Below are positions 49,009 to 59,824 of a DNA stretch of 64,000 bases, in pieces; within the stretch, counting starts at the first letter, position 1, and every line of letters starts with the position of its first letter. The DNA comes from Portulaca oleracea (lineage: Eukaryota; Streptophyta; Magnoliopsida; Caryophyllales; Portulacaceae). The stretch lies in contig CM055882.1 in assembly GCA_029582165.1 (NCBI GenBank), positions 22,168,867-22,232,866 of the forward strand, read 5' to 3'. A program made the position numbers and the translations under genes. The notes below the pieces were generated by a model, which was not told the origin of the DNA, ran no database searches, and worked only from the letters and a program-made list of their open reading frames with translations.

Positions 49009-49279
49009 TATAGTGTTGCTTAAATGGATTGAAATGACTACTTATATCACCAAGGTGCGCCTTCTTTTATGGTAGCTCGTCCGTTGTGAAATCCTAAGTT
49101 AAGCGTGCTTGGCTGGGAGTAGTACTAGGATGGGTGACCTCCTAGGAAGTTTTCCCAGGCAGCGTGTGAGCGAGGACGAAACACGCTGGAAAGACTCGTG
49201 GTGATTTGTGGGGCCAGTCAGAGATCTTTGAAGTAGTTATCGATAACATCTGCGGCCCGTGAGGGGCTAGGTTGTTACA
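49009..49279 (+). repeat. Remainder of the Cassandra 3' LTR
   Basis: It begins with the duplicated TATAG and continues colinear with LTR1. The 5S-like boxes lie at about 49096-49146 (AAGTTAAGCGTGCTTGGCTG, AGTACTAGGATGGGTGACCT). These bases are closer to real 5S rRNA than the copy in LTR1. Confidence 0.9.
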
Positions 49280-49284
49280 ATAAT

Positions 49285-50339
49285 TTGTTGATTTCTTGCC
49301 TAAATGAAGGTAAATGAATCCCAATATATATAGCAACGAATAGCACTAAAAATTTGTAAATCAAGAGTCGTGGACCTTCAATAATTCCCAAAACGAATTA
49401 ATACAAACACCTCAATTAAGCTAAGCTACGAAACTCCTTCTAATGAAATACGTCATAGTATAATTTGTTAATCTTTGTTCATGTAATATTATGCTCCTAA
49501 GTATTATACTTTGTTCAATTCAATTCACAGACATATGAACTTAATTTGAATTCTAGAAATAATGTTATACTCCTAAGGACATAAATTCAGACTAGGTCTG
49601 GGCAAAAGGTTAGGGGCCCAATGAACTATTGTGAGTGGGTATAAGAAAAGAGGCTAAGCCCTTTTAAATTAATAAATGATGCGGGCTAAAACAAGCTTGC
49701 CCTTTTATAATATTTCGCGGGCCCCCGGGCCTAAAATGGTAAGGTTGGATCGAATAGACTATGGTAAGGTTGTATGACAAGGAAAGTGCATTCGAGAAGG
49801 TTAGGAGTTTGAAGGGACACGATGATGGGAACTTGTGTCGAATTTGCTGTGGTGGGTGCATAGGTGGGGTGAAGATGGTGAGCATTTGGGATCAGGAAGC
49901 CATTGTTGGTTTGATCACTATTGTCATTAGCATGATTGAAGGCATGTGGTTTCCTTTTTGGGTTCGTCTCGGGTCGATTGGAACCAGTCTCTCTAAACTA
50001 TTACGTCCAATCCTTCCATACAGCGGGATTTTCGGAGTACTGGTTTGGGGTTCTGGATTCATAGAGAAATGTTTCGAGGTTTGGTTGGGTTTTTAGAAAT
50101 TGGGTATATGTCCATGGTGGTTGGGGTGGTTTGTGTAACATGTATTTTGTTAGGTGATGATTTTGTATGCAAAACGGAAAAAAAAGCCTTTTTTTTAATG
50201 TATTCGGATGTGAAAGTGATCCAAGATGTCTGTTAGGAAGTTGCCTTCAGGCTTGCAGGACGACCCATATGTATAAGATTTTTGGATTACAATAAGAAAA
50301 TGGGAAAAATTATGAATTTTATATAAGTTTTTGGATTAC
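49285..50339. other. Intergenic DNA with an unrecognised open frame
   Basis: A + frame at 49761-50096 (111 codons, moderately hydrophobic) matches nothing I know and overlaps other open frames; I do not call it a gene. The region just before the gypsy remnant contains the phrase AAGTTTTTGGATTACAATAA twice in imperfect form (50270-50345). Confidence 0.4.
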
Positions 50340-52956
50340 AATAATCTCATTGCCAAGTTCAGCGACGTTTTCCTCGAAGATCTACCACCGGGTCTTCCAC
50401 CCACGGGAGGCATCGAGCACCAAATTGATCTTATTACCGGAGCTCCTCTTCCCAACGAAGCGGCTTATCATTGAAATGCCCAAGACACCAAATAACTTCA
50501 ACGACAAGTGGACGAGCTCATTTCTAGAGGCTTTGTGCGGGAGAGTATGAGTCCATGTTCCGTCTCGGCCCTCTTGGTTCCCAAGAAGGATAGAACTTAC
50601 CGGATGTGCATCGACAGTCAAGATCTCATACCAAGGCTTGACCATATGCTTGATGAGTCACATGGTCTCGCATATTTTCCAAGATTGACCTCCGGAGTGG
50701 GTATCACTAGATTCGAATGCGGGAAGGTGATGAATGGAAGACGACCTTCAAAACCAAAGAGGGGTTGTATGAGTGGCTCGCTATGCCCTTTGGCCTCTCC
50801 AACGCCCCTAGCACCTTCATGCGCCGCATGAATGAGGTTTTGAGGCCCTTCATCGGCAAGTTCGTGGTGGTGTACTTCGATGACATCCTCATGTACTCCA
50901 AGAGTAAGGCCGAGCACCTTTCACACTTGGAGTCTGTCTTCAAGGTTCTTCGGTAACAGAAGTTATTTGGAAAGCTTAAGAAGTGTGAGTTCTACACACC
51001 TCAAGTTACCTTTCTTGGCAATATTGTGTTCGACCGAGCCATCTCGATGGATCCCTCGAAGGTGGAAGTTATACGTTCTTGGCCTATTCCCTCCACCCTC
51101 ACGAAGGTGAGAAACTTCCACAGTCTAGCTTCCTTTTATCGTCGGTTCATCAAAAGGTTTTAGGACCCTCACCCCTCCCATCACCAAATGCATGAAGAAA
51201 GGGACTTTTAAGTAGACCAAGGCGGCGCAAGGTGCTTTTGAGAGGTTTAAGGACAAACTTTGTAAAACTCCGGTGCTTGCCCTCCCGGACTTCTCACAGG
51301 TTTTTGAGGTTGATTACAACGCGAGTGGAGTGGGAATTGGGGCCGTCCTAATGCAAAACTAACGTCTCATCGCATACTTTAGTGAGGAGCTTATTGGGTC
51401 GAGGAAGAACTATTCCACCTACGACAAGCAATTCTATGCCTTTGTGCGTGCCCTCGATCATTGGTCCCATTTCTTGAGGCCCAACCAGTTTGTCCTTCAC
51501 TCCGATCATGAGGCCCTCAAGTACTTAAATGGACAACACAAGCTCAACACTTGCCATGCCTAGTGGGAAGAGTTCCTCCAAAGTTTCAACTTTGTGGCGA
51601 AACATAAGATGGGGAGCGTCAATGTGGTGGTCGATGCTCTTTCCCGGAGGCATGCTCTTCTTTCGGTAGTCGAAACACGGGTTCTTGGGTTTCGACACAT
51701 GCAAGGCTTTTTTAAGGAAGATAGGACTTCAAGCATCATCTTGATGTGGTGATGGCCCCTATGTGCTTCAAGAAGAGTTCCTTTTCAAGGGGAACAAACT
51801 TTATGCGCCCAAGTGTCCTTTGAGGAAGTTGTTTGTGAGGGAGGTTCATGGAGGTGGTCTTGCAGGTCATTTTGGCATCAAAAAGACCCTTGAAATTCTT
51901 AAGGAGCACTTCTATTGGCCAAGGATGGGAGGCGATGTGTACGATGTGATGTTCAAGTGTATTTCATGCCATCATGCCAAGAGTCAATTCCACCAGGGGC
52001 TCTATACCCCTCTACCTATCCCGAATGGCCCATGGGAAGATTTGAGCATGGATTTCATCGTGGCCCTTCCCTGAACTGTGCGTGGCAAGGATGCGATACT
52101 CGTCATGGTGGATCGTTTCTCCAAGATGGCGCACTTCATCGCTTGTGAGAAAACTGATGATGCCACCCACATTGGCAATCTCTTCTTTCGGGAGATAGTG
52201 AGGTTGCACCGCGTTCGAAGGACCATTGTCTCAAACCGAGATACAAAGTTTGTGAGCCATTTTTGGAGGTCCCTATGGAAGATACTTGGAACCAAGCTCC
52301 TTTTTAGCACATCCCACCACCCTCAAACTGATGGACAAACTGAGGTGACCAACAAAACCCTCACTACCTTGCTTCGAGGTCTTGTGAGTAAGAGCTTGAG
52401 GGACAGGGATGTCAAGTTTTGTCATGCTGAATTTGCTTACAACCGGGCTCTCTCCTTCGCCACGGGACACTCACCCTTTGAAACTTGCTACTGGGTAAAT
52501 CCGATCACTCCCATTGAACTTCTTCCTCTTCTGTTGGAGTCAAGAGCAACTTTAGATGCTTGTGAGAAGGCCGTCGAGATCCAAAAACTTCATCGACAAA
52601 TTCGCGACAAGATCGAGAAGACCAATGAGCTCTAAAAAACCCGAGCCAACAAGCATCACCGAGGCATCACATTTAAACCGGGGGACTTGGTTTAGCTCCA
52701 TTTGCAGAAGGAACGGTTCCCTTCATGAAGGAAAAGCAACCTTATGCTACGATGCGAAGGGTCGTTCAAGGTCTTGGAGAGGGTGAATTACAATGCGTAT
52801 AAGCTCGATCTCCCGAGGGACATGGAAGTCTCCTCCACGTTCACCATCAGTAATCTCTCACCATACATCGAGGACGACGAACCCGTTGTGGATTTGAGGG
52901 CAAATCCTCTTCAAGAAGGGGAACCAATCACACGAACTCGATCCACCGAGCCATGA
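50340..52956 (+). pseudogene. Broken gypsy Pol: RT, RNase H, integrase
   Basis: RT entry: FSDVFLEDLPPGLPPTGGIE near 50357, then VPKKDRTYRMCID at about 50577. A short deletion removes the next residues. The catalytic box is [12 protein letters not shown] (about 50868-50900). RNase H relics lie at 51300-51650 ([14 protein letters not shown], then [10 protein letters not shown]). Integrase: a zinc finger at 51846-51985 (H...H...CISCHHAK), then a DDE core split by an in-frame stop at 52072-52074: D in LSMDFIVALP, D in VSNRDTKF, E in HHPQTDGQTEVTN. The C-terminal part NLSPYIEDDEPVVDLRANP ends at 52956. Confidence 0.88.
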
Positions 52957-52978
52957 ATGCTGAGGAATGGCCAAGGGG

Positions 52979-53200
52979 AGTCACGGTCGTGACTTGACTC
53001 TGTATCCCTGGTCATGATCATGACCTAACAGGTCACGCCCGTGACCTCTCATGCATGGGTGGCAGAACTTTAGGGATGGAAGCAGATGAGCCACGCCCGT
53101 GACCTACCAAGGTCACGATTATGCCCCTTTGGAGTGAAGAGTTTGTTCGTGAATCGCCCAGATGTCACACCCATGACCCACCATGGTCATGCCCATGACC
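52979..53200 (+). repeat. Cluster of GGTCACG/CGTGACC palindromes
   Basis: Seven related inverted repeats in 222 bp, for example GTCACGGTCGTGAC (52980-52993), GGTCATGATCATGACC (53010-53025), GGTCACGCCCGTGACC (53031-53046) and GGTCATGCCCATGACC (53185-53200). Variants differ mainly by CG to TG/CA changes. Confidence 0.85.
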
Positions 53201-53362
53201 CCTTTGTAGCAGCCATTTTGTCGCAGGGGTAGAACCAGCGTGACCTGTTTGGAAATGTCGAGCATGTTTCCCGATTTCTCTTCTCGTTTTATCCCCCTTT
53301 TGTGTAATTCCTCTTTTGCGCCTCCCTTATGTTTTGTAAAGCCTCTTTAAGAGGGGATTGAT

Positions 53363-53519
53363 TGTTATGTTTGGGTCCCTTTTGTTATTTGGCCCCATTG
53401 TAAATCTTCCTCCCTAATGTTATAAGCATTTACATTGGGTTGGAAGAGCATTGATTATCATTTAATGCGAATACAAAAGAATTTCCTCTCAAAGTCTTGT
53501 TGTTACTTTAGCCTCAACA
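53363..53519 (+). repeat. Possible short 3' LTR of the second gypsy element
   Basis: TGTTATG... follows a purine-rich AAGAGGGGATTGAT and the stretch ends CCTCAACA; a TATAAGC lies at 53420. It would be 157 bp, short for this class, and no partner LTR is present. Confidence 0.35.
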
Positions 53520-53554
53520 TTGTTTGCAATGGTGTTAGGAAGCCAAATCCCTTA

Positions 53555-53834
53555 GGGTCCGTTTGGACCTTGGAAAACAGCATCGAAAAAAATTATTTTG
53601 GAAAATGAAAATCTTTCCTTTGTTTGGATTGAGGAAAAAGGAATTGGAAAAAAATAATTGGAAAATTGCATGGAAAATTTGGAGTAACAATGAATACAAA
53701 ATTTTCCATTCAAAAATGAAGGGAAAGTTGGGAGAAAAATTTTGGATCAAAGCCAACCTTTCTTTTCATCCTCTCTCTTACTCATCTCTCTCTCACTCTC
53801 TAACTCGTTTCTTTCTCTCTCTCTCTCTCTCTAA

Positions 53835-53890
<56 letters not shown>

Positions 53891-53971
53891 AGTCGCTTCT
53901 CTCTCTCCCTCTCTCTAAGTCTCTTCTCTCTCGCTCTTTCTCTTCTCTCTTCTCTCTTCTCTCTTCTCTCT

Positions 53972-54025
<54 letters not shown>

Positions 54026-54314
54026 AATTCTCTTCCCTCTTTCTCTCGCGCACTCTCTCTTCTTTCTCTCTAAGTCTCTTCTCTTTCTTCTCTCTCTCTC
54101 TCTCGCTCTCTCTCTCTCGCTCTCTCTCTAACTCTCTTCTCTCTCTAAGTCTATTCTCTCTCTCTCTCTCTAACTCTCTCTTCTCTCTCTCGCTCGCTCT
54201 CTCTCTTTCTATCTTCTCTCTCTCTCACTCTCTCTCTCTCCCTCTATAACTTTCTTCTCTCTCGCTCTCTCTCGCTCTCTCTCTTCTCTCTTCTCTTTTT
54301 CTCTCTCTCTAAGT

Positions 54315-54345
<31 letters not shown>

Positions 54346-54409
54346 AATTCTCTTCCCTCTTTCTCCCGCGCACTCTCTCTTCTTTCTTTCTTTCTAAGTC
54401 TCTTCTCTT

Positions 54410-54442
<33 letters not shown>

Positions 54443-54445
54443 ACT

Positions 54446-54483
<38 letters not shown>

Positions 54484-54523
54484 ACTCTCTATTCTCTCTC
54501 TCTCTTTCTATCTTCCATCTCTT

Positions 54524-54566
<43 letters not shown>

Positions 54567-54574
54567 ATAACTAT

Positions 54575-54617
<43 letters not shown>

Positions 54618-54699
54618 AACTCTCTTATCTCTCTCTCGGTCGCTCTCTCTCTCTAACTCTCTTTCCTCTCTCTTTGTCAATCTCTCTATCTCTCTACTT

Positions 54700-54730
<31 letters not shown>

Positions 54731-55005
54731 AACTCTCTCTTTCTCTCCCAAATCACATCATATGATCTAAAAAAATGAAACTTGATATTTACAAGTTTTC
54801 TTGCAAATTTTATTTTTCCATGTATTTTTCCTCAAACCAAACAAGGAAAAGAAAGTTGAATAGAAAATCAATTTTTTCCTTTCAAAATTTACTTAAACCA
54901 AACAAGAGAAAGAAATTTACTTTACCCCAAAAAAATTTTTTTCCACGAGATTTTTTTTCCACGAGATTTTTTTTCCATCCTATTTTCCTAGGTCCAAACG
55001 GACCC
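53555..55005. mobile_element. Tourist-like element with a CT microsatellite, 1451 bp
   Basis: The ends are GGGTCCGTTTGGACCTTGGA and, inverted, GGGTCCGTTTGGACCTAGGA, with TTA on both sides (53552-53554, 55006-55008). This is the PIF/Harbinger terminus and duplication. Both arms are rich in GGAAAA/TTTTCC. About 1 kb of the interior is CT repeat. No transposase. Confidence 0.88.
53761..54748. repeat. Compound (CT)n microsatellite with CTAACTCTCTT units
   Basis: Long pure CT runs are separated by recurring TAACTCTCTTCTCTC or TAAGTCTCTTCTCTC units. A block near 54017-54080 (AATTCTCTTCCCTCTTTCTC then CGCGCACTC) recurs near 54345-54400, so segments of hundreds of bases were duplicated as well. Confidence 0.9.
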
Positions 55006-55008
55006 TTA

Positions 55009-55890
55009 GAGGTTGGTAATGGTAATCCTTTATCCAACTCTGATAGGTTTGATAGTTCTTGGGTGGTTGTAATTCTTTATCCTAAGTCCATATCTTATAT
55101 GAACTATTGAATCTAAGGTTTTGTTGGGTGTGAATCTTCAAGTCCATCTTCTCCAACAACTCAAACATCAACTCTCCCGCTATGACACGTTCCACATCGG
55201 AAAATGAGTATAAAGTTGAGACTTTATCAAATATGTCCCTAACAATGCCCAATACAAAAGAAGGAAAAACAAAATTAAATAAATTACATTGATTAATGAA
55301 GGGTAAAAGGGACAATTCAATTATTGAAATTATTAAAATTGATAAGTAAAAAGAAAAACAAAATTAAATAATTGGACAATTATTTAGATACTGAAATAGT
55401 ATATAATTAAAGTGCTTTCACCAACTTAATTATTTTGCTGAATCTATTAGGCCATTGATAGTCTAATGATCTGGATTATCAATAGGAACATTCTAGGCCC
55501 ACCAATTAAGCTGCTGTTACATTTTTAACTAATAACTCTTGCTAGTCAGGAATTAACAAGCATTAATATTTTAATTATTAGATAATCATGGTTTGAACTT
55601 CCTTTTACTTTGATTATTTATTTGATTGCTTATCTTTGCACTATTATTTTAAGATAATGACTAACAAGAGTTTGATTTTGATTGTAATACCCACAGTTTG
55701 TCTTTTCAATCAATCAAATGAAACCATGTGATGATTTAACTTTTAGCAATGTCTATTATCAACTTTTATCCTATTTTTGTTTGATGAACGTTTGATAATT
55801 TAGTTTCATCGTTATCATCATAATTAAAGTCCAGTATATATGTCTTGAGATTCTATTATGTACACTTATAGCATATTGATTGTATACTTT
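55009..55890. other. AT-rich intergenic DNA, nothing recognised
   Basis: No terminal repeats, domains or RNA genes were found. A small minus frame at 55082-55315 has no recognisable family. Confidence 0.5.
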
Positions 55891-57450
55891 TTTGCTGAAG
55901 CCCTGAGGTTTGGGGAATTAATTTTTATAACCTTATTGTTTAGGAGTTTTGTTTAACCACCCTTCATCTTTAGTGGCAACTTAATTAAAGCCCAAGCTTC
56001 AATGAAGTATTTAGTGGCAAAAAAACAGGTTTGGGTCTTATCGGGTTCGATCAATTCAGGTATTCAGTCAAAAATCCCAAACTCCATGCGCGGATACATA
56101 GCTAATGTAAGGGTGTCCATGGACTCCCCTAGCCAAAGAAAAATATGTGATTCTCTAATATTATTCAAAGAAATTTTCTTAATTAGAGCAAGTGGACACC
56201 GTAAAAAAAAGTCCTAAAAAATATAAAAGGGTTGTCCAACTTAGCAACAACCCAAAAACCTTAAAATTGTACTCCCTCTGTCCCAAATAAATCGTCCAAG
56301 TTTGATTAGTTAGGTCAAAATTTTAAATTTTGACCTTTAATTTATCAAATTGTACATGTTGAGTTATTATAAAAGACTACCACAGTACCACTATTAGATT
56401 TGTGATGAAAAATATTTTAATACCTGAATACAATATTATTAGTCTTGCTAATATAAAATGTGAAAAATTAGCGGTCAAAATGTTGAATCGAAGACCGTTA
56501 GTAAGGTTAACAAATTCATTAGGACAGAGGGGTACCAAGATTTTCTTTTTAATAAACAAAAAGGGTAAGTCAATGAATTAGATAATTGGGTATCAGTATA
56601 AGTTTAAGATTTAAATATCTAGTTAATGTGAAATTTCAATTTATTTGGTGTGCATATTTATTTAATGATGTGATATTTTATTAAGTTTGTGAATATGTCA
56701 TTTAATTTTTTTTTTTTTAAATTTTAGTATTTTCTTTTGAGGGATCAGTGAGTTAATGAATTGGGTAATCAGGTATCAGTAAGTCAAAGAATTAGATAAT
56801 TGGGTATCAATAATAACAAATATATTGGACAACCCTAAATTTAATGTCGAGATCTGCCACTGCCAAACCCCGACCCTGGCCGAATTTCAATTCGGACAAA
56901 ATACCGAGACCTGAACCTAAACCCAAATGATCAAATTTACTTTTTTGTCAAAACTAAATTCGTTGCCTTCCTGGTCTTCGACACCTGACAAGGAATTAAC
57001 TGAATATTAGATTTTTCGACCAAATATAACTAGATGATCAAATTTGACCGAATATGAAATTTGAGCCTCTTTATGTGAGTTATGATCACTACCCTCACAA
57101 TCGGGTTCAGTCAGCCCGAACCCGAATTGACCGAATCTAAATTTTAACCGAAATCTAGTATTCAGTTAATTTTTAGTTTTGACAAAAAATTCAATTCAGT
57201 CATTCAGGTTCAGGTCCTGGTTTGGTTATTTTGTCTGAATTGAAACTGTGTAAAGGTCGGGGTTTGAGGTTTTGACCGAATACCTGAATTGATTGAACCC
57301 GATAAGACCCAGATCCGATTTTTTTACTACTAAATACTTCATTGGACTTGAGCTTTAATTAAGCTATCATTAAAAATGGGGTGATTAAATAAAACTCCCA
57401 AACAGTAAGGTTAAAAAATTAATTCTCCAAACCTCGGGGAGTTTTATCAA
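55891..57450. mobile_element. Element with long inverted repeats, superfamily unclear
   Basis: The left arm 55891-56085 (GAGGTTTGGGGAATTAAT, then GGTCTTATCGGGTTCGATCA) is the inverted copy of about 57270-57450. A second pair, 56858-56975 and about 57175-57265, continues the same arms (CAAACCCCGACC, TCAATTCGGACAAAATA). The left arm is therefore split by about 770 bp, which includes a Stowaway MITE. Arms of about 290 bp suggest a Mutator-type or foldback element. Exact ends and target duplication could not be fixed. Confidence 0.65.
56272..56532. mobile_element. Stowaway (Tc1/mariner) MITE, 261 bp
   Basis: The ends are CTCCCTCTGTCCCAAATAAA and, inverted, CCCCTCTGTCCTAATGAATT, with TA on both sides (56270-56271, 56533-56534). 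The CTCCCTCYGTCC terminus is the Stowaway signature. Confidence 0.88.
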
Positions 57451-57794
57451 ATTTTCCCACACACAATCAACATTTTTTCTCGATGGATTTTGCAGAATGA
57501 TTGTGTAGTTGGAGATGGTGGGGATATTACCAATTTACCAGATACATAATGTTGCCTTCCTCATTAGAAAATATGGGGTATATTCTATGACATTATTTAT
57601 AAATCATTCTTTCATTTAATTCAGGAGCCACCCAACATGTTTAGCGAATCATCCGCCTTAGTCTAATCGAAATTCTTTAATTCATATGAATTTTGCTTTT
57701 ATTAAAATGTCTATATTATTGAAGAAATGAATACCGTGTCAATCCACTACATGAGGGAGAAAAAAATGGTTAGTTTGATCGCCCAATTTTGTAG

Positions 57795-57980
57795 GCCATT
57801 GACTTAAATTCATACTTAACCATATCACAAACCTGTATAATATGTTTTATAAACGCCATGCATGTCAATTATTGGAGCTAGAAACACGCCGTTGACTTAA
57901 TTATCATGCTTAATCATATTATAATAAACTACATAATATATTATAAATACACCATGCATATCGATTGTTATGGTTGTAAT
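57795..57980. repeat. Imperfect tandem duplication, period about 93 bp
   Basis: The unit from GCCATTGACTTAAATTCAT (57795) recurs from GCCGTTGACTTAATTATCAT (57888). Both copies go on through a CTTAACCATAT/CTTAATCATAT stretch to CGCCATGCATGTCAATTATT / CACCATGCATATCGATTGTT. Confidence 0.75.
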
Positions 57981-58367
57981 TAACCACCTTGTGACCTGTT
58001 GTTCAACTTGGATAAATTATGTTCATTTCACTTGCCAATGGACCAAATTGTCTTCGATTTTCAAGATAACATGACAATATGACATAAACAAAACAAAAAT
58101 AGATGTTCCTTTTTTTTAATTATCTTTCCTAAGCAATAGGATCAACAAAAAAAAATTCCTATCCAATAGCAACAACAGCTTGAGAAACAAAAACATGGCG
58201 GGAAAGAGGTTTCTTTTTTTTAAGTAAAGGCTGATACAAAACAATAAGAGAAAGCATGCCCTTTGTTTTTCCAAAACCGACATTTATAAGAAGTTTACAT
58301 GTTCAGGCTTTTGTTCTAAATAATCTAATAAGGTATTTAGATTATTTAATTCATTGTAAGTTACTCT

Positions 58368-58719
58368 GAGCACCCGCAATGGTGAACATGAATCATACTC
58401 AATGGATGGGGTGGAAGAAGTATGACCCATCTGAAGAGTTAGAACTAGACTCTTCAAGTTTCCAATAGTGAACGTGAATTTGATTAAAATATTTTTAAAA
58501 ACAGGTATAGGTCTCATATTTAATCATTTAAATACACTACAATATAAATGAAAAAAAGAAAAAAAATGTCGAGAATCTCGTGTTCGTCCTCGCGCTGTGA
58601 GCATGAGTTTGAGTTTTTCTCACCACTGACACTCGTCCTCGCCGCTATACTGTCTTTCTCATCTTCGCCCACGTCACGTTAGCGTGATCTCATTCTCAAA
58701 CTCGTCATTGCGGATGGTC
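58368..58719. mobile_element. Probable MITE, 352 bp, superfamily unassigned
   Basis: The ends GAGCACCCGCAATGGTGAAC and, inverted, GACCATCCGCAATGACGAGT match at aligned positions. The flanks share only TCT, so the duplication is unclear. The interior near 58565-58700 is GC-richer with TCGTCCTCGC repeats. Confidence 0.5.
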
Positions 58720-58988
58720 TCTAATAAATTCATGAGAAAGTTATGAGACTCTAGTTCTTTGGGGAGGGAATTGATGAATTATGAGCTTTTAATAGTGCAT
58801 CTACTGAAAAGGTTTGGACAATTTAATAAGAAATTAAGAAGGAAAATTGGATTCAAATAATATCAATTTTTGGTAATTGGACGATAATAATTAATCCTAT
58901 TTTATTTTTATACGTTAATGGTCCAAAAAATTAATATTATATTTTTTGGTACCAAATCTATACTTTCATATTTTCACTTTGACACTAC

Positions 58989-59164
58989 GGGTGTGTTTGG
59001 TGCAAAGGAAAATTGTTTTATAGGAAAATGGTTTTTCTTGGAAAATGATTTTCGTAGAAAATGAATTTTCAATGGATATTTTCCTGTGTTTGGTACAAAG
59101 AAAAATGATTTTCCTGGAAAATAATTTTCACATATTTGACAATAAAGAGATAGAGATTAAAATG

Positions 59165-59247
<83 letters not shown>

Positions 59248-59288
59248 AAAAAAGGTGCATGAGAGAGAGTGGTGGACAGAGGGATTAA

Positions 59289-59337
<49 letters not shown>

Positions 59338-59475
59338 CAAAACTAGTGCAAGAGAGAGAATGGTGGAGAGAGAAAAATGAGAGAGAGATATATATTAAAA
59401 CGCGTGCATGAGAGAGAGTGGTCGAGAGAGAGAAATATTAAAATGTGTGCTGGAGAGAGTGGTGGAAGAGAGAAA

Positions 59476-59516
<41 letters not shown>

Positions 59517-59821
59517 TGATATTAGAACAGGTGTATGAGAGAGAGAAAGATGAGAGGGAGATAGAGATAAAGAGAGAATTATTCAAATCGGTGTGTGAGA
59601 GAGAATGGTGGAGAGAGAGAAAGAAGGGAGAGAGGGGGGGGGGGAGGGGAGAGTGGGAGAAAATGGTTTTCCGTAGGTTAGAGTCAAGAAAATAATTTGC
59701 AAAGAAGTGGGGGAAAATCATTTTCTTGGAAAATGGTTTTCTCCATTTTCCGGTCACCAAACACCGAAAAATGAGAAAACCATTTTCCATAAAATGATTT
59801 TCATCCCAACCAAACACACCC
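58989..59821. mobile_element. Tourist-like element with TG/AG repeats, 833 bp
   Basis: The ends are GGGTGTGTTTGGTGCAAAGG and, inverted, GGGTGTGTTTGGTTGGGATG; TAC lies on both sides (58986-58988, 59822-59824), another unusual 3-bp duplication. The arms are made of GGAAAATGATTTTC-type repeats and resemble the arms of 53555-55005, so the two are related families. No transposase. Confidence 0.82.
59167..59640. repeat. (TG)n(AG)n and a 42-bp minisatellite with GA expansions
   Basis: A TG run (about 59167-59206) passes into an AG run. Then come six units of the type ATATTAAAAxxGTGCATGAG with GAGAGTGGTGGAGAG (near 59243, 59334, 59391, 59430, 59515, 59578), with pure GA runs grown between or inside units. 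Confidence 0.85.
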
Positions 59822-59824
59822 TAC

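Larger units (their letters stand above)
34351..49279 (+). mobile_element. Cassandra TRIM retrotransposon, split by a Copia insertion
   Basis: Two 293-bp LTRs start TGTAAC and end GTTGTTACA, flanked by a perfect ATAAT duplication (34346-34350, 49280-49284). LTR1 is 34351-34643, the internal domain is 34644-34778, and LTR2 is 34779-34805 plus 49014-49279, interrupted by the 14.2-kb Copia. Without the insertion the element is only about 720 bp and has no coding capacity. Both LTRs contain sequence matching the 3' half of plant 5S rRNA, the defining trait of the Cassandra family. A worn PBS (GATAGTATCATAGCC) follows LTR1, and a purine tract AAGTGGGGGTGAT precedes LTR2. Confidence 0.92.
50340..53519 (+). 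mobile_element. Second Ty3/gypsy element, 5'-truncated, dead
   Basis: The pol relics start near the protease-RT junction and run in order RT, RNase H, integrase, followed by about 400 bp with palindromes and a possible short 3' LTR. It has no gag and no 5' LTR in the preceding kilobase. The tail motif LRANPLQEGE instead of a chromodomain sets it apart from the element at 1-3811; it recalls CRM-like or related chromoviruses, but the lineage needs a phylogeny. Confidence 0.85.

Noticed and set aside
49761..50096. Hypothetical 111-residue protein
   Set aside because: No recognisable domain, no codon or splice evidence, and overlapping alternative frames of similar length.
53761..54680. Ser/Leu-rich and Arg/Glu-rich open frames
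   Set aside because: They are translations of (CT)n/(GA)n repeats. The frames at 59045-59817 are rejected for the same reason.
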